Part shown: piece after piece, positions 1-11,178 of the stretch
How positions within the stretch are numbered: the stretch's first letter is position 1
How the letters are laid out: each line of letters begins with the position of its first letter
Assembly (NCBI GenBank): GCA_006503535.1
Contig: QYRS01000012.1
Coordinates: forward strand, 1,674,001 to 1,738,000
Origin: Arthrinium phaeospermum
Lineage: Eukaryota > Ascomycota > Sordariomycetes > Amphisphaeriales > Apiosporaceae
DNA: 64,000 nucleotides
Direction of reading: 5' to 3'
The notes under the pieces: model-generated
Database searches by the model: none
What the model was told of the DNA's origin: nothing
The model's input: the letters and a program-made list of their open reading frames with translations, nothing else
Made by a program: the position numbers and the translations under genes

Positions 1-1
1 A

Positions 2-1549
2 CAGGTCAAGCTTATGGGCCGAATCTACTCCGATGCTGCTCAAGTAATCATTTGGCTGGGGGGTGAGGGGTCGAGTAGCATGGACCGTGCGGTAGCGTTT
101 ATCGAGGATCTCGGTAATACCGTCCAGGAACAGAAAGCCATGCTCAATGTTGAGCGTATACGCGAAATGTATCAAGAAGGCCAGCAAGAAAATTGGGATG
201 TACTGCAAAGCTTCTTCCAGCAGAGATGGTGGAATAGGATCTGGACCCTGCAAGAATATGCACTGCCCAAGGACGGAGACGTCCAATTCTGGTACGGAAT
301 GCACATAATCCCCCTGTCCACCATCGAGGACGCACTGAGGGTTGCAGACCGATGCAACGGTGTCTCTTTCAAACGCACCATTGCCTTTCATCGAGCTTTT
401 AACCGGAGAAGGGTTCGTTGGGTTCATGCCTTTGGCCAGAATAAACCACCCAAGTGCACGATGTCTCTCGTCGCATTGGTCGCCTACAGCGCATGTTTTG
501 ACGCTAAAGACCCCCGGGATCGCTTATATGGTATCAGGGCACTCGGCACTGATGCCTCTTGGCTTGACGTCGATTACGACATCAGTGTAGAAGAGGCCTA
601 CGCACGCTTTGTCAAGTCTTTTATCGAACACTACAAGTCCCTAGATATCATCTGCTTCGCTTCGTTATGGAGCGCGCCGCCAAACTCTTCACTCCCCTCA
701 TGGATACCGGACTGGCGAACCCTGGTTGAGCCATTTGTGGTGCCATTAATGGTCAGCCAGAGCGCAAACACCCACATTGGGAACCTTCGCACTCCTAGCG
801 ACGTCGATGAGAACCAAAAGTCTTGGCTCTGCTATGCTGCGTCGAAGGGTAAAGCCCCTGATTACGAAATACAGCAAGGGTACCTCCGTGTCCACGGAAC
901 TGTCCTTGCTAAGGTTGATGGCCTAGCTGCAACCACAGACGTTGAGCTGACACAGAGCTCGACGCAGAGTTTCCCAGAGCCGGCATTGTCATCGGACGTT
1001 TTGGCGAAGAGCATATGCAAGTCTTTGGTACTGGATCGAAAAGATCGCTACTTGCGTTTCGCCGAGCCTGATGATTTCTTCCGCGACTTTATGTGGCTGT
1101 GTGCAAAAGTCCTAGCAGGGCAAAGCGCAGCTGTCCCCAAAGACTTCGGAACGTGGTTTGAAAGAACCAAGAATCTTTTAATACGCGGCCGCAAATTGGA
1201 GGAAGTTCTTCGCGATAGCATCGAAGCTAGGCACGACCCCTGTTCAGTTCGACCTCCCGACCGGGACGAGTATCGTATAGGAACCTTCTTCTCCAGATTC
1301 TATGACTCGATAGTATACATGTCGCTCCGTCTTATGGTCACCTCCCAAGGGGGTATCGGCCTAGTCTCGAAGAAGGCGAAGAAAGGAGATTGCATCTGTG
1401 TGCTCTTTGGCTGCAGCGTTCCTGTTATATTACGGCAATCCCGCCAAGAGGGTATGTTCACTCTCATAGGAGAATGTTTTCTAGATGGGCTTATGGACGG
1501 TGCAGGTGTGGAGGACCATTTCTCAGATACGGTCTTTTGTATCGAATAG
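2..1549 (+). CDS. HET-domain (heterokaryon incompatibility) protein, 5' truncated by window edge
   Basis: The frame is open from the first bases of the window, and the residues before the first ATG (position 14) read QVKLMGRIYSD, which is core HET domain, so the true start lies upstream. Visible HET signatures are the IIWLG strand, RWWNRIWTLQE (about residue 70-80 of the visible part) and KDPRDRLYGI (about 165). A divergent C-terminal region of about 300 residues follows, ending at 1549. HET-domain proteins trigger programmed cell death after fusion of genetically unlike hyphae, usually by recognising a partner protein through the variable part. No intron is needed in the visible 516 codons and the frame is intact. 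The partner cannot be told from sequence. An NLR-type gene lies 11 kb downstream. Family assignment is secure; the specific role is inferred. Confidence 0.93.
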   Translation, partial: QVKLMGRIYSDAAQVIIWLGGEGSSSMDRAVAFIEDLGNTVQEQKAMLNVERIREMYQEGQQENWDVLQSFFQQRWWNRIWTLQEYALPKDGDVQFWYGMHIIPLSTIEDALRVADRCNGVSFKRTIAFHRAFNRRRVRWVHAFGQNKPPKCTMSLVALVAYSACFDAKDPRDRLYGIRALGTDASWLDVDYDISVEEAYARFVKSFIEHYKSLDIICFASLWSAPPNSSLPSWIPDWRTLVEPFVVPLMVSQSANTHIGNLRTPSDVDENQKSWLCYAASKGKAPDYEIQQGYLRVHGTVLAKVDGLAATTDVELTQSSTQSFPEPALSSDVLAKSICKSLVLDRKDRYLRFAEPDDFFRDFMWLCAKVLAGQSAAVPKDFGTWFERTKNLLIRGRKLEEVLRDSIEARHDPCSVRPPDRDEYRIGTFFSRFYDSIVYMSLRLMVTSQGGIGLVSKKAKKGDCICVLFGCSVPVILRQSRQEGMFTLIGECFLDGLMDGAGVEDHFSDTVFCIE

Positions 1550-2533
1550 GGTTACGAGGGAAAAGGAGAGAGTGCCAGGAAATGAGGTCAGTGCCATATT
1601 TCTTATTGTCTGTTTCATCAATCCTTCATGAAACGCCGAAGCGCAAATGCTCTAACACGAAAGTCCCCGAAGAGCTTACACGAATGCGTACGATATGCGG
1701 GCTCGACAGCGGATGGAAGCCACAAACTCAATGGTATAAGTGCGCGGCGCGAAAGTCCATCAAAACCTGCCTGAAGCCCAAGCTCGGACACAAGCGATGC
1801 AGCTCTTCGCGTCGGTGAAGAAAGCGCAGAATACCTCCGCCAGGTCGTCGGTCTACCACTCAGCACTAGGAGATGAAGGGCTACGTCGGGACTCAGCTCT
1901 TCAACGCTGCGGCCTGATCCGGACCGCTTCGTGCGCGTGGATGGCCCTGTTGACCATAACGAGCCGCGCGACCAGGGCTTCAAGCATCTGGAAAATACCC
2001 GACGAGAAAACGACAGGTTCGGACTCGCTATTAACCGTCAAGAATAACAGGTGTTCAGCTGCGATGGGTCCAATACGTGCAGAGTCGCCGGCACTGTCAC
2101 CGTGTCGAAGTATAGCAGCTCCTTGACGAGGAAGATTGATACATAATCAGTTCGCTCGGGAGGTAGGCAAAGTACTTGGGGGTCGTTGTGATTTGTGATG
2201 TCATTAGGCACCTGGACGAGTAATGACATGGGTTAATGCAAGTCAGCCAAGGTGATGTTGGTGGAACGGAGCAAACATCGCCCAACACTTTCTTGGCAGA
2301 TATGTTGTGGATATAGCGGCGAAGACAAGAGCTTCTTCAGCATGAAGCCCCTGCTAGCGTGTTTTGCTTCTGTTTCCGTCGTGCGCGACTGGGAAGTCTA
2401 GAGAATGAGAATAAGGACGTGTGATAACGGCGAGTTGTATCTGTTTCATAATACTGCGTGATGCTGTGCATACCCTCAGCGTATACTGACAATCCAAGGA
2501 TGCGAAGGTAAAGAGCATCTGCCTCAACGTATC
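1550..2533. other. intergenic region between two convergent genes
   Basis: This holds the 3' ends of the HET gene (plus strand) and the sugar transporter (minus strand). Short open frames exist between 1600 and 2130 but none has a recognisable domain or convincing splice structure. A decayed coding remnant cannot be excluded. Confidence 0.6.
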
Positions 2534-4468
2534 TCAAGGTTCTCCTTCGTCGCCTTGAAGTAGGGTCCTGTATTCCACCTCCGCGTGCAACGGCTTCGGT
2601 TGTTCGACATCCTGTCGCAGGACGTATCGCCGTAGCCACCAAGGCAAGTACTCCCCCACCTGGTACCGCGCAAAGTCTCGTGTTCGGATCGAGAAGACGT
2701 CGTCCAGCTCATCCAGCCCCTTTTGCCGCGTCTCGGGCACGAACAAGAAGACCAAGACGAAGGCCACGAGATTGAAAAACGCGTAGAGGATGAAGGCCCC
2801 CTGCGTCCCCAAGGCTGTCTCGAGTCTGGGGAACGTCAGGGACAGGATCGCCGCCCAGAAGTTCGTCGTCGCGACGGCTAGCGCCATGCCGAGCTCCCGA
2901 TGTGATAGTGGGAAGATCTCAGCGGAGTACGAGTTGGGTACGGGTCCCATTCCAGGAGAGTACAGCGCACAGAAGAGGTAGATGAGGATGGCCAGAAGAC
3001 CAAAGTGTGCTAGGTTATCCGCAGGGATGCTGAAGGTCAGCCCAGCGCAGAACATGGTAAGAGCCATGAGAGGCAGGGTCAGCAGCAAAAGAGACCGCCT
3101 TCCAAGCGTGTCCATGGTCCAGATAGCGGGGAAGGCGCCGAGAAAGTTGACGAGTCCAAAGAGAACGGACGCGAGTAAAGCACCAAACCTCGAGAACCCT
3201 GCGTCCAAGAAGATGGAAGACGAATAGAACGAAATGATATTGATTCCACAAAGTTGCTGTGAGATCATGACCGAGAACGACGCCAGTGTGGCTCGCCGGA
3301 TGCGCGGGATGGAGTAGAGCTGCAAGAATTGTTTACCGAAGGATGGCTTCAATGCAGGATCAATGCGACTCATCCTGGCTAAGACGTAGGCAGCATAGAC
3401 TTCCCTCGCTGCCTGAAGGTCTGAGTTCCTCAGTCGGGACAGCGACTCGAACGCCGCGGCATATCGCATCTTCTTCATCAGCCAGGCTGGGGACTCCGGG
3501 CACTGGAAGACCAGAGTCGCGAGAGGTATGACAGGCAGAGCGGGCGCCACCAGTTGCAATCTCCACGTCAGCTCCCCGACCTATCCCATGTCGATTAGTA
3601 GAACTCGCATCAGCCCGTGATGGAGGCTTACTTACATTGAAGAATGCGACATTTGCCAGAAATCCCGCAAAAACGCCGAATGCGACCCACATCTGCCACG
3701 AGACGGCGAGCCCGCCACGGATGGATGGGGGAGCGCACTCAGCGGCGAATATGGAAACGGTACTGGCTCCAATACCGAGGCCGATACCAACCACGACTCG
3801 GAAGAGCAAGAGCTGCGGCCAGCTCCGACTCAGCGCGGACGCAACGTTGGAGAAGAGGCACAGCAGGGCGCCGCACAAGACAGCCCCGCGCCGACCGAAG
3901 CGGTGGTTGAGAGGCTCGGAAAGCCATGCGCCACTATGATGATGTCAGTTCAGTGATTTGGGGGTTCGGATTGGCTGAATGAAGCGTCCTACATAAGTGC
4001 AGTGCTTAGGTAGATGGCGCTGTTGATAAGGCCCACGAGCAGCGTGTCTTTGAAACCCGACGACCCAATGCCGAATTCCATGGGGAAGTATAGATTGGCG
4101 CCATTCATGGAAGCTTGAGCCCATCCTTGTTCAATCGCGCCGATGGAGCACACCAGGATGGTGAAGTAGAGCGTCTTGGGCTGTCTCCATTTGCGGTCGG
4201 TTTCGAGCGCCAATGCTTGAAGCTCTCGCGTTGTGATGTTGGGGATCTGGTCTATGGGCAAGTCGCCCTGAATCAAGAGAGCGGCCTTTTGAAACAGCTC
4301 GAGATACTCCGATAATCCATATTGTTTAGTAAAGTCTGCGACAATGGGGTCTTGAACAGGTGTTTGTACATGTCGCTGTAAAGTATCGATTGCTTCGCCT
4401 GCGGGGGAGGATACATCGGAAGCAAGGTCGTCATAATCCTCTGCCGATAGCACATCGGAGGTCCGCAT
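2534..4468 (-). CDS. MFS sugar/polyol transporter (12 TM)
   Basis: Three exons: 4468-3993, 3933-3636 and 3580-2534. The introns have GTAGGA...CATAG and GTAAGT...GGATAG borders, and the second carries a CTAAT branch motif. Splicing gives exactly 607 codons (606 aa). A hydrophilic N-terminus of about 100 residues precedes the first membrane segment (ILVCSIGAIEQGWAQ). Family motifs seen are GAWLSEPLNHRFGRRG (the loop 2-3 signature), the TM6 region ending in PESPAW, the TM7 motif QQLCGINIISFYSS, and PETRQKGLDELD after TM12. These place it in the sugar porter family (TC 2.A.1.1), in the fungal branch with the long polar N-terminus. It would act in the plasma membrane as a proton-coupled or facilitated sugar or polyol carrier; the substrate is not predictable. 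Frame intact. Confidence 0.93.
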
Positions 4469-5103
4469 TTCACTCGTTGGCTGGTCAGATAAAAGAAAAA
4501 GGGATTACCAATTTGGTCAATTGAGAGAGGTAATGAGTGAAGTGGTTAGAGAGTGCGTGTTTGCATTGGGAAACGACATGAAACGCGACTCTGTTGCACG
4601 ACAGTCGATGGCTTGGCCAGGGTCTACGCAGGCACGAGACACCCGAGATCCATCTCGCAGTGTCCACGCTAATGCGAGATCGCCGGTGGGGGTACTCCGT
4701 AAGATTTGAGATGATCGACAATCACGGGGTCGCGCGTCAAGTATTGGAATGCAACTGTTCTGGAGTTCTGAAGAATCCATAGTTGGAGTAACGTTTTCAA
4801 CAATCTTGGTAATTGAAATCTTGGGGATCAACCTCAAATCGTGGGCTGCCATGAATTTGTAACTTGGGCAGTCATTAGAACCCGACGGTTGAACATTGGG
4901 CTTCGTTGACTGCACCCTCAAAAGGTCGGAGTCTGGGGAACCCCACCACCGACAGCCCAGCCCAGCCAGCCCCTCTTTCGAAGCGCAGAACGCAAATTAG
5001 GTCGCACAGCCCAACCCCTTTTGCTTGAGCCTTGGAGCGCCATTTCATTTGCTAGCCAACTAAAGTTTCGTCTTATCAAACGTTTACCCGACGAGCCTCA
5101 ACC
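4469..5103. other. intergenic region upstream of the sugar transporter and downstream of the amidase gene
   Basis: Promoter side of the minus-strand transporter and 3' side of the amidase gene. No additional supported gene. The AT-rich tract next to 4480-4510 may be part of the transporter 5' UTR. Confidence 0.6.
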
Positions 5104-7074
5104 TTAAGCAGACATCATACGATCAGTCTGGAAAACACGACTTCCCGTGCAGATATCTTGCCTCCTCTCACTTCGCCGCAGCGTTTCGCGCACGATGTTC
5201 AACAGCCAGAAGTCCTCTCCGGGGGCCGCGACGACGTTAATCGCCGCTGGCAGATACTCATATGTCTCCGTGGCCCTGGAATGGTACCCAACCTCTCCAA
5301 TCGGCACCACGATGTCGGGCGAGCCGAGAATGGGCGGCAGGTAGAGTTGGTCCGTATCCGGGAGGCTTGCAGGGGATCGAGTGACCTCATCCCGGTAGTT
5401 CGATTCCACCTTCGCGATGGGCAGCACCATGAGTGTTCTCTTGAACTGGAAGAGAAGCCTAAGCAGCCAGACTTTGTAAACCTCGAGCTTGCGCAGGGCT
5501 TCGGCGTGCTCCGCGTCACTGACAGAAGACCCCGCCTTCCATCTTTCACGGACAAACGGGATGACATAGGGAGGACGGGCGTACTTCCGAGCGAATTCTT
5601 CCCTGAAGGAGCCCGTAGAATGGTAGTAGCTGTAGTAGTAGGTTTGCGTGATGACATCCCGCAGATAGTCTGCGAGTGAACCTGTGACGCCTTCCGGCGG
5701 CGAAATGTGCCACAAGTCCTGAATCGAAATCTTCCTGATTCGGGCATCGAAATGTGTTGACATATCATCCAAAAAGGACTGGAAAAAGTTCTGCTGTGCA
5801 TCCTTGAGAGGAAAGTATTCTACAGGGTAGAATACATCGAATGGTTTCTCGAAGTTCACCGCAAATGGTGTCTGGCGAGGGAGCCAGGCCCGGAGAACAG
5901 ACTCCACCACCTGCAGATCCCGCGCAAAAACGCATGGCGTGTCGAACTGAGGGAACGTGGGAACCATCCCGTCAAGTGAAACATTAGAGTGCGTTGGCCT
6001 AAACTGGTAGACGCCGTTTATCAATGCAGGCCGCCGGCCGCTGCCAGACGTGTCGGTTCCAATCGCGCAGTCCAGCCAGTCATAGGATGCGACAGCAGCC
6101 GCGCTACCGCTGCTACTCCCAGCTGGGGACTGGTACCCATCGCCTCGTGGGTTGAACGGTGTTTGGAAGTCCACCGCCTCGAGTGGCTCCTCTCTGGCAA
6201 TCATCGAACTCAGCTTGGTCAATCCCAGAATCTGACCACCCGCATCGGCTAGCCGCTGGATGACTGGAGCCGTCGACTGTGCCGGTGGACATAGTCGGTA
6301 GTAGTCCTTATTGCAGAGTGAAGTTTTCAGGCCACGGAGATGGAAAAGATCTTTGACCGCAATTCGCATCTGAGACAGACCAGTCTTATTGCCGTTGTCT
6401 GACTTCGCAAGCCGCGACGGTACAGCCACGCTCAGGGCCTGATATAGTGTTGCAGCAACACGCAGCTGCTTGAAGTCCTCACTGTAAACCATTAGCGTTT
6501 AGTGTTGTGCCATCCAGACAGTGACGTGTTACTCTGCAGTAGCTTGAGGCTGAACCGTCGTCAAGAAACAGTACTGTGTGTCGTCGTACAATCGACACGC
6601 CGCCCGGAGACCACCGTGATAGAGATAGTGGGGACCCGGCTTAAGCTGGTTGAGGTGACTTTCTCTCTGCGTGATGTAGATCCAGTTCGTTTTCACCGTG
6701 GACCCAAGTATATCAAAGTCGTCTCGTTCGATGAAGCGATCTTCTTGAGAGTTACTGACAATAACCAGACCCTGAAGAAACCCAGGTCGGAAGACGTCAT
6801 CGTACTTCTCAAAGTGCTGGATCTCCGATTTGATCCACTCATCTGATATGGGATAATCTGGGCGACTAGCAATGACAGTAACCAGCGCACTGGCCGGTAC
6901 GTTTCCTCGAGGCTGAAACTAGAGGATCATTAGTTACAAGAAATACACAGCGACACATGGGAGGTAAAAGGGTCATTCCTTCAAGCCATCAAACGCAGTG
7001 TACGAACAACCAGCGACTTGGAAAAAGTAGGCTTCATCTGCATTTTCGGCTAAGCAATGTTCAATGTTATCCAT
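5104..7074 (-). CDS. amidase-signature family enzyme with N-terminal extension
   Basis: The main exons are 6912-6533 and 6481-5104, joined by a 51-nt intron (GAGTAAC...CTAATGGTTTACAG). Together they are exactly 586 codons. A first small exon probably starts at ATG 7074 (MDNIEHCLAEN) and joins across an intron ending TTTCAG at 6913; its donor is unclear, so the first 20-30 residues are uncertain. The amidase signature is evident: the catalytic Lys in AVKDLFHLRG, the cis-Ser in AGSSSGSAAA, and the nucleophile in GTDTSGSGRRPAL (the usual GGS is SGS here). The extension of about 130 residues before the AS domain (YDDVF ... LYDDTQYCFL) is typical of a fungal-specific subgroup. The expected reaction is hydrolysis of an amide or transfer of ammonia; the substrate is unknown. 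Confidence 0.85.
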
Positions 7075-7502
7075 GGTGACAAGAATCCTGGGCTCAGGAC
7101 TCTGTTTGCGGCATCCCGTGATGTGACGCGGACTGGTAAGATCGTTGGTGCTAATTTGGTTTGGGGACGAGACTCAAACTCTGGCTCAAAGCCTGCCCCT
7201 TGCTTCGTGCATATGTCTAGCCACGCAAAGCTGGTACCCAGCCACATCCTGATTGTGTACCCCCGATTAGGACGGACAAGACATGCAGTTTTCCCCTCAT
7301 ATAATAGCGGCGAGAGTTCACATTCTGGTACCAATCCCTTGGTCTCCCCAAACGCCGCCTCTTCCAATTGAAGAGTTTCATTGGTCATATTCATCATGTT
7401 GCATCGGTATCCCCCAACTTGCAGCGCAGAAACTGCATCCTGAATCAAGGGAAGAGGCATTTCAATTCAGGTTAACTCAACCCATCCAACGCCACACCGA
7501 CG
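7075..7502. other. intergenic region
   Basis: Upstream of the amidase start and downstream of the CorA-like stop. Reading frames on both strands here lack recognisable domains. No other feature seen. Confidence 0.6.
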
Positions 7503-9143
7503 TTACAATGCCTTTCGCCTGGGTTGCAGTGCCCCTGCAAAGGCTCGCAGTTGCGACGTATCCCACCGAAAGAAAGCGTACACGATCAAAGCAATCCCTG
7601 AAGTGACAATAGACCATACCCAGAACGACGGCGCATTCGCGTCACCAAGCTCTCGCAAATTCATCCCAAACGCGGATGTGGTGAATGACAGCGGCACGAA
7701 GACGAAGGCCAACTTTGTCAACTTCGTCACGCTCTTGGCTTCGGCGAAAGCCTTCTGCGACTCTGAGATGGTGGCATTGTGGGCCACAATCCCGATTCCC
7801 TGGAAACACTCCTTACACAGACTTTCGGCCCGACAGAGCGCCGCTCGGAAGTCGTCCAGCAATAGAGTCATTTCTACCGTGCTTTTAGTACTGTCTGTGG
7901 AATTTATGGCGGATTGGTACGTTGCCCGTTTCTGGAAACGTTCCACAAATTCTACGACTTCCTTGAGGCTGTCGACGTGTCGCTTTAAGATCTGTTGATT
8001 GAAAAGCAGGTTCAACATAGTCGGGCTTTTCTGGGCGATCACAGCTGAATGCGTCAATTCGCTTCGCATGTTCGTCTCCAATGTATCCAACAGGGCCATT
8101 TCTGAGAACAGAGTGAATCTGAAGATTGGGCTCAGGGCATACAGTGGATCCACTGCAGCTTTTGCAATGTCGAGATCCCGGTCATATTCGTCGAACAGTA
8201 TCGAAGCACTTTGGGGTTGGACACGTGGCATACTTTCAGTTCGACCGCGCCCTCCAGCTTGAAATGCCATCCTCGGTTTGAATATGGAGATTGGATGATA
8301 CGACATCTCCCATGGTTCGAGTTTGGTTCTTCTTGGTCTCCAGGGTCCTTCCAGGCCTTCCTCGAGGTCGCGACCCACATCCGACCATACTGTGCCTGGG
8401 GTGCATTAGCTCCCTGGTACCCCTGTGTGCCACCGGTACTTACTGATCCAGCCTCCGCTTCTACCTGGCACAACATTGATGGATATGATCTGCTCGATTG
8501 CGAAGTGCTCTAAATCCAGCAATGCAAACTCCCTCACAATGGAGTCACCCAGCTGCATTTTCAGTGAGTCCAGGCTTGACACATGGCCCATATACTTTTC
8601 CATATCTCTTAACGTTTGTATCCGGGAATTGTCAAGCAGGTTCTGGATTGCAACATCATGCTTTGGCCGCTTTCCTCCTGTCAACACCCCAATTGTCGGG
8701 ATCCGAAGCATGAGAATGTCTGATTGGGCTGAAGGGAGGCGGGGCGCCATAACGTGCCTCGAGGCTCTGTTTCCGGTCTCCGACCAAAAGCATAGATGCC
8801 TTTGGTAGAACTCCGGATCGATCCGAAATTTGTCTCCCAGGGCGTTCAACCACTGGGACGATGGGTACCCCTTCAACACAACCAAGCAGCCTGCAGACTT
8901 ATCAACTGCCTGGAGCTGATCTGCCGAGGTCAATTGCTGTGCTCTGTTGTCCGACCCATCATGCCAGTTGAAAACCGTGACGAACGGGAAGGGTTCGCGC
9001 GGACAAGCGGTTGTTGGCGGATGATACCTTGATAGTGTTGCACGACATTCGTAGGGTTGCCCAAGAAAGTTGGACAGGGCAACAAATCGTAAGCCAGAGT
9101 AAAGTGATTTGGTACTAGATATACGTGAGAGATCCTTGACCAT
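7503..9143 (-). CDS. CorA-like membrane protein with GMN motif
   Basis: Two exons, 9143-8444 and 8395-7503, with a 48-nt intron (GTAAGT...GCTAATG...CCCCAG). The spliced ORF is exactly 531 codons. A soluble N-terminal part of about 430 residues carries a long helical stretch (around FVERFQKRATYQS). It is followed by a two-TM C-terminus with FGMNLRELG, the GMN signature of CorA/Mrs2 channels, and then SFWVWSIVTSGIALIVYAFF. Many fungal genomes have a large family of such CorA-like proteins of unknown role, often near HET or NLR genes; a general magnesium uptake role is not implied. The start at 9143 is the first ATG after an in-frame stop, but residues just upstream (AESPQDYAD) look coding, so an additional 5' exon is possible. 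Confidence 0.82.
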
Positions 9144-10339
9144 ATCAGCGTAATCTTGCGGGCTCTCTGCGAATGGATTTGTTAGGCTACCTCGATGGAA
9201 CTCAACTCAGTGACAGGCATACTAGTGCTGTGGCGGCGATAATACTTGCCACCGGGTGGCAATCTGCTGTCATCTGCAACGATGAGCTTTGCTGGCCCCT
9301 GATGTTCCATCTTTCTATACGGATAACACGAAGACGTCTGCGTGAAGGATGTAAGAAAGCTGGACTTGTGCAGGCTGTGGCATACGCGACTGCAGTTGCC
9401 CGGAAATTCTTATTGACAGACACCAGACATCTGGCCTACTATTATATTCCGCATGCTCCATTTCCTAGTTTCAGATCCATCAAAGGTGCTTCTTCATGTA
9501 TCGATTCTGCCTGTGCAAAAGGAAAATGGTTGTGCAAAGCCGGACCGGCGCCGAAGGCAGTTTGTCTTCCAATTGGGACGCCTCAGTGATGCCCAAGAAG
9601 TCTCGACTTTCCATATTGGCATTCTTGTGCATTTCGAAACGCCCCGTATTCATGTGTGAAACTTCGCCGTTCAATCGCCCCTGTCATGGTTACCTATATG
9701 TTAAGACGCCCGAAGCCGATCATGATAACCAACACGACTGCAGCTGTTCTTGATGACCACTCATATGGTTCGCATCGTACATACAACCCACAGCCACCAA
9801 TCTACCAAGAGAGTCCAGACCGAAGTGAGGCAATCGAATTGAGTGATAGCCTCCAATAAATTGCAGCGAACAGGGGTCTATTCCCCACCAGAGAGTTGGC
9901 GGCCTATTGTATCATTGATGTAACATTGGAAAAAGCTCAACGCCCCGGAGAACCGAGGGTGGCGTGGATGCTGCAGTCGCCCCGTATCGCATGTGCCTTG
10001 TTTCAAGAAACTTCGGTTCTGGAGTCTGGTGGCGAGAGACACGAGTTCACTGTTTGTATTTCCACTTCGACTGTTGAGCCGCATTTCTTAGAAATCAGAA
10101 AGGAAACGCCAAAGTGCATGACTTTGGGTATTTATCTGTGTTAGCCAGTATGGGTGTCTGTCCCAAATCCTACTCCCACTTACAAACACATTACCAACAA
10201 ACAACCAGACAAGTAAAAAGTTTATCAACTTTTACTCTCCACACTTCAAGTGAGATCTCATCTTATTCAATTGTGATCAAGGTGCTGATTGAGGTAATCA
10301 TGACCCAAGTTTCCGATCAGAACCAAGGCTGCAGTTACG
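9144..10339. other. intergenic region of about 1.2 kb
   Basis: Upstream of the CorA-like gene and of the acidic-repeat ORF, so probably a divergent promoter region. Open frames at 9173-9589 and 9453-9859 show no domain, no signal peptide and no splice logic. A purine-rich tract with AGTAAAAAGTTTATC near 10210 may be promoter proximal to the next ORF. Confidence 0.5.
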
Positions 10340-10867
10340 ATGCCACCTTCTGAGACAGGACCGCACCGCACCGAGGTTCTAGGTCCCAAGAAACGACAAC
10401 CTTGGAAAGATCACTGGGAGGCACTAGCAGCGTCCGAACCTGATTTGAGTGGAACAAGCCACGGGTTCGAGAGGGGTGAGCCGGTTATTATGGATGGCAG
10501 TATGCATAAAAATAGAAACAAGGTAATGGGCGATGCTAAGGAAACGGGTGATGCTAAGGAACCGGGCGATGCTAAGGAAACAGGCGGTGCTAAGGAAACG
10601 GGCGATGCCGGGGGTGCGGGTGATGCCAAGGAGGGTGATGCCGAGGAGGGTGATGCCGAGGAGGGTGGTGCCGAGGAAACAAGTGATGGCAAGGAGGCGG
10701 GCGATGCCGGGGATGCGGATGATTTCAAGGAGGAGAATGCCAAGGAGGTGGGTGAGCCCGCCAAATCGGATGATCCCGCGAAGGTGGACGACTCTCCAGA
10801 GGAACAGGGTGTGGAGAAAGAAGGCGACGAAAAGGGAAACGATGAGAACGGCGACGACAAACAGTAG
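10340..10867 (+). CDS. hypothetical small acidic repeat protein
   Basis: An uninterrupted 175-codon ORF. Residues 1-65 are non-repetitive, with a basic patch (GPKKRQPWKDHW). The rest is a string of hexapeptide-like units GDAKET, GDAKEP, GDAEEG and similar, then an acidic tail ending GDDKQ. It has no signal peptide and no membrane segment, and looks intrinsically disordered. I recognise no family. The repeat keeps one frame and its units differ mostly at silent or conservative positions, which suggests translation. However, there is no homology argument and the opposite strand is also open. It sits between the CorA-like and AsaB-like genes. Confidence 0.45.
   Translation: MPPSETGPHRTEVLGPKKRQPWKDHWEALAASEPDLSGTSHGFERGEPVIMDGSMHKNRNKVMGDAKETGDAKEPGDAKETGGAKETGDAGGAGDAKEGDAEEGDAEEGGAEETSDGKEAGDAGDADDFKEENAKEVGEPAKSDDPAKVDDSPEEQGVEKEGDEKGNDENGDDKQ
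10527..10725 (+). repeat. coding minisatellite, 18/15/9-bp units
   Basis: Tandem units built on GATGCTAAGGAAACGGGT (18 bp) shade into 15-bp GATGCCGAGGAGGGT copies and 9-bp GATGCCGGG remnants. All unit lengths are multiples of three, so the acidic protein's frame is kept whatever the copy number. Confidence 0.8.
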
Positions 10868-11178
10868 AGATGATGGGAAGCGATGTTAGCCGATAGTGCC
10901 CAAATGCCAGCCATGGTTGATGGCGGATGTTTGGATCTAATGCAACACCCCACTCGAAAAATGTGCTCTGTTCCCCATACCCGACTACTACATCCTTGAG
11001 TGATTGCATGACGTTGAAAGGCTTAGTTTAAGTGAGTGATCTGAATTTACGAATGAAGAAGAATAACTTATGCCTTGTGGCATAAAAGGGTACACCTATT
11101 CCAACTGAACTGTTTGTATTTGACGCTGCCCTCATCACTGCACATCTTTGTGTTAGGAGATCTCACATCCTGTTCAAA
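10868..11178. other. intergenic region
   Basis: Short spacer before the AsaB-like gene. It holds that gene's promoter and nothing else I can support. Confidence 0.6.

Noticed and set aside
1618..2288. Several short frames after the HET gene
   Set aside because: No domain, no signal peptide and no plausible splice structure.
9173..9859. Frames between the CorA-like and acidic-repeat genes
   Set aside because: Composition is not coding-like and no family motif is visible.
10527..10725. CRISPR array
   Set aside because: The repeat units are contiguous with no unique spacers and code for a low-complexity protein; the genome is eukaryotic.
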